From assembly GCF_014898055.3 (NCBI RefSeq), contig NW_023601754.1, positions 52,259,013-52,323,012 of the forward strand: 64,000 nt of DNA, in the 5' to 3' direction. Both the position numbers and the translations under genes were made by a program. This stretch comes from Talpa occidentalis. Its lineage: Eukaryota > Chordata > Mammalia > Eulipotyphla > Talpidae. Position 1 is the stretch's first letter, and each line of letters starts with the position of its first letter. Below the pieces are notes generated by a model. That model was not told where the DNA came from and searched no databases. It saw only the letters and a list, made by a program, of their open reading frames with translations. Shown piece by piece: positions 48,332 through 56,490 of the stretch.

Positions 48332-48373
48332 CCTGGTCCCGGCTGGGGCGCCCCTGGTCCCGGCTGGGGCGCC
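48332..48373. repeat. 21-bp tandem duplication next to the promoter
   Basis: CCTGGTCCCGGCTGGGGCGC plus one C is present twice in a row, starting at 48332 and 48353. It lies about 100-200 bp downstream (on the - strand) of the CCAAT boxes, inside the CpG island. Confidence 0.85.
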
Positions 48374-48479
48374 CCCGGGCCCGGAGCGGCGGCCGAGGGC
48401 GCGGGGCGCGGAGCGCGGGGCGGCGCGTCCGGCCGGCGGGCGACGGTCCTGCGAGTGGCCGCGGGGGCCGCGGGCCGGG

Positions 48480-48640
48480 ACGTGGCGCCGCCGACTGGGC
48501 GGGCCGCGGGCTGGGCCGGGCGCGCCGGCCGCGGGGATTGGCCGGGCGCGCGGTGCCGCGGCGCCATTGGCGCAGGGCGCGGCCGGCCGGCGGGAGGGGG
48601 TGTCCGTCCCGCGCCACGTGCCGCGCCCCGCGCGCCCGCC
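48480..48640 (-). promoter_or_regulatory. KCNQ1OT1: Putative KCNQ1OT1 promoter (paired CCAAT boxes, GC box)
   Basis: ATTGG occurs at 48537-48541 and 48566-48570, giving two CCAAT boxes on the - strand 29 bp apart, the second inside GCGCCAATGGCGC. A GC box (GGGCGGG) lies at 48497-48503. TGCCGC occurs at 48554-48559, between the CCAAT boxes, and at 48619-48624 overlapping a CACGTG E-box. No TATA box was seen. NF-Y binding to CCAAT boxes is reported to drive the mouse Kcnq1ot1 promoter, and methylated TGCCGC is the ZFP57 recognition core at imprinting centres. The arrangement predicts leftward transcription from about 48420-48470. Confidence 0.6.
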
Positions 48641-48778
48641 CGCCCGCCAGGGCCCCGCGCCGCGCCCCACACCCCGGCCCGCGCCCCACACCCCGGCCCG
48701 CGCCCGGACCCCGACGCCGGGCAGCACCCCGTGGAGGCCGCGCCTCCGGGCTCCTCTCGGGCGCTGGCCGCGCGGCGC

Positions 48779-48797
48779 AGGCCCCCAGGGGGAACGC
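48779..48797 (+). promoter_or_regulatory. CTCF-like motif in the CpG island
   Basis: AGGCCCCCAGGGGGAACGC agrees with the vertebrate CTCF consensus at 14 of 19 positions, including the CC..CYAGGGGG core. KvDMR1 is reported to bind CTCF and act as a methylation-sensitive insulator in mouse. Such motifs are common in GC-rich DNA, so this is only a candidate. Confidence 0.35.
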
Positions 48798-50220
48798 GGG
48801 GCCAGGGCCGTGCGCGCCGCTGCCCGCGCCACTCGGCCCTTGTCCAGGCCCCTGAGCGGCTGACCTGGGGCCACGCACCCCGCCCCTCGGGCACTGTGCA
48901 GGGACCGAGCCCCGTGGGGCGCGCCCACAACTCCTGTTGTGCGCTCCAGGACGCCTGCTGGGCGGCGCCAGGCCCGGACAGGCCGCCCGGGAAGGTTTCT
49001 GGAGTGTCCAGCAGGAGGTAGCGCCCAGGCTGGATCTCAGGTGGTCACCCTCCCACCTGGACCCCCTGCAGCCGCCCCCCTGCTTGTTAGCCCCCTGCCG
49101 GGAGGCTGGTCTGCATTTTGCCATCTGCACCCCTGGCCCTCGGCCTCCAGGCACTGTGAAGCACCCCCGGCCAGCACAGTCAGGAACCTCGTCCTTGGGG
49201 GTTCTCTGTCCACTGAGGATTCACCAGCAAGTCTGGGGCCAGTTTGGACCTTCCCTGCAAATTGCAAAGGACTTTGGAATGTCGGGCTCAGTGTGTTCTC
49301 AGCGGTTACACACGCACGCGCGCACACACCCAACCTAGGCCCGACTTCAAACACGGGAGGGGGGAGCGCGGAGTCAGCCAAGCCGGCCCCAGCCCTCACC
49401 CCAAGCACGCAAGCAGGCCCTGCGCCTCGGCTCCCTCGCCCTGAAATACGCAGACAGCGCCAGGGAGCCTCGTGGGGTCTTTCTGTTCCTTGTTGTCCAG
49501 GAGAGAGGGACACACGCGGCCCCTTCTCAGGCGAGGGCAGCTTCCTTTCTGACCATCCGATGGGTCCGCTTCCTGCCCCAGCCGGTGCGGGAGGCCAGGC
49601 CGCAGGCCTGGGTGGGTGATCTGAATGCAGGAGCTGACCCCACGTTCCCACCAGGCTGGGCCGTCTGGGGGCCTCTGCCGCCCCCAGAGCAGGTTGTAAC
49701 CGGTGTGGTCCCCAGCACCCCCACCCTGCGCCAGGCGGTTCTGTTCCGCCGCCGTCTGTTCGAGCCCTTCATCATTTTATCTTGGACTTTGTTCTGTAAG
49801 CGAAGACTAAGGGGACCCTGGAGCGTCGGCTGGGGCCAGGGTCTGGGCTTGGGCCCGGCCCCCACACAGTCCCGCCACTGCCCTGCCCCCTGCCCGCCTC
49901 CCTCTCCCCCCGGCAGCTTGCCCCCTGCTCTGGTCTAGCACGCAGGGGCCAGGGTCCTGCCCAGACCCATCTCCCCCCCAGGGTTGCCTGCCTCGGAGGT
50001 GGAGGGGAGCCTGTGAGGACGGGTGAGCTCCACCCTCACTCACGCGCATGGGTGTTCCCCCTGGATGTTGAGCTTGGGGTGAAGAGCCCCCTAAGCCAAG
50101 CCCCTTTCGCAGCCACCACCCTCCTAGTGCGGAGCGGCAGGGGGTGCCCGATGGGGTTTTGTCTTAAAAAACGGGTCTTGACAATCCCGAAAATGGAGCT
50201 CGCTTGCTCTCGCGCCCAGC

Positions 50221-50314
50221 GCCTGGGCCCTGACCACGCTTGGGCCTTGACGGCGCCTGGGCCCTGACCGCGCCTGGGCCCTGACCGCGCCTGGGCCCTG
50301 ACCGCGCCTGGGCG
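50221..50314. repeat. 17-bp minisatellite, about 5.5 copies
   Basis: GCCTGGGCCCTGACCGC starts at 50221, 50238, 50255, 50272 and 50289, with a partial copy at 50306. The copies at 50255, 50272 and 50289 are identical. The first two carry point changes. Confidence 0.92.
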
Positions 50315-52329
50315 GCCCCGCGGCTGCGCCTGGCCCGCTGCTGTCCATTCTGCGGTCGCGGTGGTGGGAAGCTCGGCTCCAAGTCCCACGCGCCGAGTGC
50401 TCACCCCTCACCCCCTCACCGCACACGGGGCGCCGTCAATCAGTGAGAGGACCCCGCCGGCCCAGCACACCTGTTGTACCCCCCCTCCCCGCCTCTCCCC
50501 AAGTCCTTTGGGGGAGACGGGGAGGAAAACAGGCCAGACCAAGAGGGCTGTTGTCTCGTGGGGACGGGGGGCAGGCGCCACGTGGGTTGGCTGGAGGAGA
50601 AGCAGGCGGCGCCGTCAGGCGGGGTGGGGGCCCCCCCGGAGCTGGCCTTGGCACTGAATGGTGGAATTTGGGGAGGGGGTGGCGAGGGAGGCTCTCCTGG
50701 CCCATCACCTTCGCGGGTTCAGGCTTGGGGGGTGGGGCAGAGTGGGCACCTGGCCGCCTCCCGGGCCCAGTGACGGGCGGGTCTGCTTTATCTCACGGCC
50801 CTGGTGGGGGGGGCGACTCCGTGCTCCCTCCAGCACGAACATTTGGGGTTCAGAAGGTCCCCTCGCAGGCCTGTGTGCCGGGAGCGCACACGCACGCACA
50901 CAGCTGAAGAGAATCAGGCTCGCAGGGCCACTGGCTTTTCTCTGATTCTGAGGTATTCGGGGTGGGGGCGGGGACGGGGAGGAAGCCGCTGAGCTAATTC
51001 TCCCGAGTTTGCCAGCACAGAAGTGCAGATGGGCCGAGCCCGCGGGTCGGGAACGCCAGCCCCTCCCGCTGCTGGGAGGAGGGGGGCGGGAGGCTCTCCA
51101 CTGCTGGGAAGCAGCAGACCCTGGCGAGGGGCTCCCTGGACCCCAGGAGGCCCCTCCCCCACCCAGGCGCAGGGTGGAGCGGCTCAGCCCAGCCAGGTTC
51201 CAGCAGGGCCTCCGCCAGAGAGGCCCAGGCCACGTGGTCACTCCCCCATCCTCCCAGGAAAGGCCCCTCCCTGCTGCTCTTCAAGCAGCCAGGAGCATGA
51301 GGGGCCCAGGAGCCCCGGACAGCCCCGAGTGGCCAGTGCAGCGGGCAGGAGGCTGCTGGCACGGCCGACACGCGCTGTCCCCTGGTGCCCAGGCCCGGAG
51401 TCCTCCTCGGTGTCCTCGGGCACACACCCACTCAAGTGACCTGATGTGGGACCCAAATCAGGCCTGGAGCCCTGGGTCCTTGGCCAGTGGCCTTTCCCGG
51501 GCTGCAGGAGAGGGGGGCAGCCCAGCGCCCTCCAGGCCCCCCAGGAACTTGGAGCCTGCATCCCACCTGGGGCTCCCCCCATGGCTCTGGGCACCTCCAC
51601 CCCTGGACAACTCCATCAGCCCCCCACGGGGTGGCTCTCATGTCCCTGCCGGAAGCTCTGCTCCCCTAGATCATCCTGTGTGTGCTCCCCACGTCTGAGG
51701 CCCACCCAGGAGGGTGGGCGTCGAGGCCTCAGGAGCAGGTCCAGCCCCAGGGAAGCTCTGGTTTGGGGGAGAGTGGAGGCAAGGATCAGGGCTCCCTTCT
51801 AGAAGGCTCACTGGCTGCTGAGTAGAGAGCTGAGCTGGGGAGAGGGGGCTTTGTAGAGACCACCCTTGCCCCGGGGGAGGGGGACAGATGGCAGCCTCGG
51901 GGGTGAGAGGTGGCGGGGACCTCGGGAGGAACTGCGGGTTCGCAGCGAGGCCGAGGAGGAGCCACAGCGGCCCCGGGATGATTTGGGGGGCAGGCTAACA
52001 GGGAGCTGGCCGCAGGACTCCAGAAACGCGTGCCCCCCTTGCCGCCCTGCACTAGGGGCACTGTCCTTCCCGGTGTTTGCCACCCAGGCCTAGGGTGCAG
52101 CGCAGTTACAGAAAAATCTTGGCCCCGCCCTGCTCCCCGACCGCAAGAGTGACCTGGGGTCGGGGGCGTGCACCAGGCACCCAGGCAGCGGGGGTGCGGG
52201 TCTTCCCCACGAGGGCCCGCCCCCCTGTGGGGTCAGCAGTCCTGTGCGGCCAGAAGGAGAGGGGGACCCGCCGCGTGGCCAGAGGGCCCATGTGGGGCAG
52301 ATCCCCCTCCCACGGCGAGGCAGCTGTGC

Positions 52330-52375
52330 CATGTGTGCACGTGTGTGCGTGTGCACACGTGTACGTGTGTGCGGG
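52330..52375. repeat. Alternating purine-pyrimidine (TG/CA) stretch
   Basis: ATGTGTGCACGTGTGTGCGT followed by GTGCACACGTGTACGTGTGTG. This is an imperfect TG/CG alternation of the kind that can adopt Z-DNA. Confidence 0.8.
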
Positions 52376-54279
52376 CCTCGCGTGGCCCAGCGTGACCAGC
52401 CACCCCAGCTCTCCGGGCGTCCGCCGCGCGGGTCAGCCCAGCAGCTGTCTCCTGAGCACATGCTGGGGCCCTGGGTGGGCGCCAGGCCGGGGGCGGGGGC
52501 AGCAGGCTAGGCGGCCCGGCGGCGCCTGAAGAGCCCTCGACCCCACCCTTGGGGGCAGCTTCTTCCCACGGTGCCCAGCCTGCCCTCTGCCCCGAGCCGG
52601 GAGGCGGGGGTCCAGGCCCTTGAGCGCGGGGCCAGCCCTCAGCTGCCCGCGGCCACCTCTCCAGCTCTGGGAAAGGTCCCGGCGTCTGGGGCTTATAGGT
52701 TGTTTTGCAATATCGAGGCCCCTCAATCAATACCCGCAGTGAGGACAGATGTTGGGGCCCACCCAGCGGCGCTGCCTGGGGAGGGCGAGGCGCTGCCGGG
52801 CCCACCAGGAAGGGGTTGGCTGCGCAGGCCTCGCCCCAGGAGGGTTCTGGCTGAGCAGGCCCGGAGGCGGGGCGACTTGGATGGAAAAGACAGGAATGCG
52901 GAGAAGGGGCGACCCCCCTGGGCCACCCTGGTGTTAAGGTCTGTCTCGCAGGTCCCGAGACCCCTCCCTTCAAAAGATGTTGCTCAGGCCCCCTCCCCTT
53001 GAAGAGAGCCCGGGCGAGGCCAGAGGCAACTCCCACAACCGGGGTGCAGCTCCCTCTTCCCGCCCCGCGCCAACCCCCGAAGCCCCCAGGCTGTGGACAC
53101 TCCAGCCCGCCTGTGGGGGCCAGGAGGCCTGGGGTTGAGGCCGCCTGCCCGTGGCCCCCAAGATGCGTGAGCCACCTGGAAGGGGCACAGAACCTGACCT
53201 GAGCCAGTGTCCAGCTGCCGTCATGACCCTCCAGGGGCAGCCAGAGGGCCTGTCTGCCCGGCCCAGCCTCTGGGCCCCAGGACAGAGGGCTCGGGACCGG
53301 CAGAGCATCTGCCCAGGCGTGCACGTCAGGACCCAAATTCACTTCTGGGCACAGGGCTCACGGCTGCACCCCCAGGGTGGTGTCCTCCTGGAGGGGCTGG
53401 CGTGCAGGGGAGGGCGTGGTGGGGCTTTGCCACCACCCCTCAGGTCAGGAGGTGCAGACAGCCGGGAGGGCAACCTGCTGACTGTATCAGGTGACGTTTC
53501 TCCCCCAGAGAACCCCCAAATCCAGTTCTTTGGGGTCTACCTGGGGCTTGAGGCAGTGCCGCCTCCCTGAGGCCAATGGCCGGGGCCCCCTCCCCAGGGC
53601 CCTTCTCGGCCATCCCAGCGGGGCCCGCATGGCTCCCGCTGCCCCTTGGAGGGCCAACCCCCCCCAATCCCAGGAAGCCAGGGTGTGTCCGGCGGGAGAG
53701 GCGGCGTGACAGAGGGGCCCCGAGCCCTCAGGGCTATGCCCCGACCTCCCCAACAGAGGACCAAGATTTGGGTCCCCGGGAATCCCTGTTGGGTTGCTTC
53801 ACCCCATTAAGTGTTCTTTTACACAGACTTGGGGTGCATTGGTAGAGGGGGAGGGGGCTCCCTTGGCCCAGACTCAGCTCGGCAGCTGCCACGTGAGAGA
53901 CCCTTTCTCAGCAAGCCCCTGTGCGGCCGGGGCTCGGGGCCAGATCGGGGTCTCGTCCTCCAGGCACGAGATCTCTGCCTGGCTCTGCGCCCCTTGGCAT
54001 CTGTGCGGCCCGAGCCCCAGGGTGGGGGGCAGTGGGCGGCAGAGACCCGCGGGGCGCACAGCGGCTCTAGCCCTGGGTCCCAGCTCCCGGGTACACCGGG
54101 ATGGCCCCCCGCACTGCGGGGAGCGGGGCCCGCGCCCTCCCCGGGCTCGCTGGCCGGTGCCCCCAGCCTCGGGGGACAGGCCGGGCAGGGAGGCCCCGCA
54201 GCCTCGGCGGCAGGGCGGCGGCCGGGGCCAAGGTGGGCTCACGTCCGCACGAGGCCCGGTCACCTTTCCCCGCTCGGAG

Positions 54280-54405
54280 CGGGATCTTTTTCTGGAAGCC
54301 TTGCTGGAAAATCTGAATCTTGTGAGCCATCAGCTGTTTATAATCAGAGCAGCATGTGTTTAAAGAGCCAAGGGGCCTTATAAACTCCGTGTGCAAATTA
54401 CCTTC
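54280..54405. promoter_or_regulatory. AT-rich island, candidate conserved non-coding element
   Basis: It contains TTGCTGGAAAATCTGAATC, CCATCAGCTGTTTATAATC (E-box CAGCTG next to an A/T-rich core), GTGTTTAAAGAGCC, CCTTATAAACTCC and GTGCAAATTACC. It is isolated in GC-rich intron and not recognisable as a repeat. Confidence 0.35.
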
Positions 54406-54945
54406 GGGGCTGCCTGCTCCACGCCCCCCCCCCCCCGCGGCTGCTCTGGCGAGGGGCTCCGTGCGCTGCTCAGAGTGAGCTGTAACCCCGATGTGGCGTG
54501 GGGTCTGTTTAGCTTTAGTCACGTCAGCCGGGCCCCGGAGCGTGGGAGCCTCCATCTCTGCTGTGCGGCTCCGGCCCCCCGCCCGCCCCCACCGAGGCCG
54601 CAGAGCCCCCCTCCGGGCCGGGCCTTCGTGAGCGGGGCCGACCTGGGGGCCGGGAGCCAGCCGGTGGGGCTGCGCCTCAGGCTGGGGCGGGGAGCGCCGG
54701 CCCCCTCCTCAGGCCAGAGTTGGGGGCTGCGGGGCGCGGCCCTCCCCGCTCCTCTGGGGGTGTGGGCTCCTCTTTTTTCCCGTGACGCCTCCCACGGACC
54801 GTACATTTGACCCGTGTAAAGCGTGTGATCCAGTGGGTCTTGGTTCCGAGTTGTGCAACTGTCCCGCGGTTCCAGAACGCTTTCAGCACCCCTCAAGGGG
54901 ACCCCGCACCCCTCAGCCGTCACGCCCGCCCCCTGCCCCCAGGCA

Positions 54946-56490
54946 GCTGCAAATCTCCTTTCTGTCTCTCTGGATTTGTCTGTTCTGGACATTTCATGTA
55001 AACAGAATCACACTCGATGGTTCTCGCACGTCGGCTGAGGGGCTGCCCGGCTCGCCCACGGCAGGGAGGACGCGCGTGCTGCAGCACACCCCCCCCCACC
55101 GCCCCGCCCCGCCGGACACGGGCTGTTCTCAGCAAGGCCGAGTTGTCTTGGGCCCCGGCACTCGCCTTACGTGGTGTCTATCCCCGTTCTCTTGGGCATG
55201 TGCCCAGGAGTGTGGCTCCTGGGTCTGGGCAGTTGAGTCCCCCCGTGAGGGACGCAGCACAGGCTGACTTCTGAGCGTGCCCCTCCCTCGCTGTGCAGGC
55301 CTGGGTGTCCCCACCCCTGCCACACCTGCTCCTGGCGTGGCCTTCAGGCCCTGAGCTGCCGGGTGTGGCACCCACGGGGCTCACCCTATCCTCCCTGGTG
55401 GCTGTGTGCCTGTCCACCCCTTGACTGTGTCCCTCGAAGACAGGCCCACCCTCCAGGGTGTTAGCGGGGTTCTCTGCCTTTGTTACCGAGTAGAGTTCTT
55501 CTTACAGGACACGTACAAGCCTTCTCGTACATTTTCTCATTTTTGGACCCTCTTTCTTCATGGTGTTCTTGGACTCAAGAAATGTTTATTTTGCCAAAGT
55601 CCAGTTTATCTTTTTTTTTTTTAAATTTGCTACTTGTGTTTCTGGTGTCATAGGTGAATAACAGCGTGCAAACCCAAGGTCTTAGAGATTTGCCTCTGCT
55701 CTAGACATGATAACCTTAGCTCCTCAGTACAGGTTTTTGATCTGCCTGAGTGAGCTTTCACCTCTGGGGCGCGGTAGGTATCTAATCACTCCACAACATT
55801 CCTTGAAAGGACTGTTCTCTCCCCACTGGTTGGTCTGCAACACCCTTAAGAACCACAGGCCGGGGGCCTCCCGCGTGGCGCAGTGGGTTGAGCACACGCT
55901 GTGAAGCTGTCTGCAGCCTCTGCAGCGCCGGTTCAATTCCCAGCCAGCCAGGGAGATTCCCACATGGCATGGCAGACCTCTCCTGTTGCGCCCGCTGCTC
56001 CCCTGAAAAGTGTATTTTGTCAGTCTGTCTGTTCTGCTCCGTCTCTGGTGAATCCTCTCATCCTCCCATGCCTCTGGCCTCTACCCCAACTCTTGTATAA
56101 AAGTAAATAAATCTTAAAAAAAAAAAAAAAAAGAACCACAGGCCACTGATGTAAGGGTTCTCTCCGGGCTCTCGGTTCTACTCTGCGTTTCCTTGTGTCT
56201 GTCCTTACACCAGCACCAAGCTGTCCTCAGTGCTGCTGCTTGGTAGAAAGTTTAGAAGCCGGGAGATGTGAGTCTCCAGCTCAGTTCCTCTTTTTCAAGG
56301 ATGCATTGACTGCTCTGCATCTCTTAACTTTGCATATAAATTTTAGGTTCATTTTGTCCATTTCTGCAAGAAAGTCCACTGACATCTGAGGGATTCACAT
56401 TGAATCTGCAGGTCCTGACATTAAAGCTTCTGCTCCATGAACATGGTATGTCTCCCCGCTTGACTTGGGTCTCTTTCCATCTCCCTCTAG
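54946..56490 (-). mobile_element. Old LINE-1 relic, antisense, ORF2 C-terminal part, split by a SINE
   Basis: + strand phrases in the expected order are TGTTCTGGACATTTCATG (54989), GGGCATGTGCCCAGGAGTG (near 55195), CAAAGTCCAGTTTATC (55596) and GTTTCTGGTGTCATAGG (55637). After the SINE come CAGCACCAAGCTGTCC (56211), TCATTTTGTCCATTTCTGC and CATTGAATCTGCAGG. They match the L1 ORF2 tail in reverse orientation. Decay is heavy. Confidence 0.8.
55862..56130 (+). mobile_element. tRNA-derived SINE, sense, full length
   Basis: It begins GGGGGCCTCCCGCGTGGCGC and has the B box GGTTCAATTCC. It shares with the 2415-2677 copy the phrases GCTGTGAAG, TGTCTGCAGCCTCTGCA and CAGACCTCTCCTGT. It ends AAATAAATCTT followed by an A run of about 16. 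The flanking duplication aagaaccacaggcc is perfect over 14 bp (55848-55861 and 56131-56144). The clean duplication and long A tail suggest a fairly recent insertion. It sits inside an old antisense L1. Confidence 0.93.

Larger units (their letters stand above)
1..48460 (-). ncRNA. KCNQ1OT1: KCNQ1OT1 antisense lncRNA (5' part; inferred)
   Basis: This is inferred from the promoter-like block at 48480-48640 and its place in the KCNQ1 intron. The CCAAT boxes there are on the - strand, so transcription would run leftward, antisense to KCNQ1, over the tandem array, over exon 11 and through the L1 cluster, leaving the window at base 1. In human and mouse, KCNQ1OT1 is a mostly unspliced nuclear RNA of about 90 kb, made from the paternal allele, that recruits repressive chromatin to the imprinted domain. 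Such RNAs show almost no coding constraint, so the body cannot be verified by reading frame. The start site (about 48420-48470) is an estimate. Strand-specific RNA evidence would settle it. Confidence 0.55.
46960..48900. promoter_or_regulatory. CpG island, candidate KvDMR1 / imprinting control region 2
   Basis: This is the densest CpG region of the window. Nearly every repeat unit carries CGAT, CCGG and TCCGA, and 48240-48900 is almost pure G+C with CpG throughout. It lies about 19 kb 3' of KCNQ1 exon 11, in the intron that holds KvDMR1 in human and mouse. It has three parts from right to left: a CpG-rich flank with a CTCF-like motif (48779-48797), a - strand promoter block (48480-48640), and a long tandem array (47460-48250) that would lie within the first kilobase of KCNQ1OT1. 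KvDMR1 is methylated on the maternal allele in known mammals. Methylation itself cannot be seen here. Confidence 0.75.
48901..54945. other. GC-rich intron right of the CpG island
   Basis: No gene was recognised. It contains a 17-bp VNTR (50221-50314), a CA-rich run at 49308-49330, an alternating CACGTGTGTGCG stretch at 52330-52375, a C13 run at 54424-54436 and the AT island at 54280-54405. If the KCNQ1OT1 start is correct, this part lies upstream of that promoter. Confidence 0.55.

Noticed and set aside
48255..49154. 299-codon - strand frame across the promoter block
   Set aside because: It is arginine/alanine/proline-rich and overlaps the predicted promoter and CpG island, so open frames are expected by composition.
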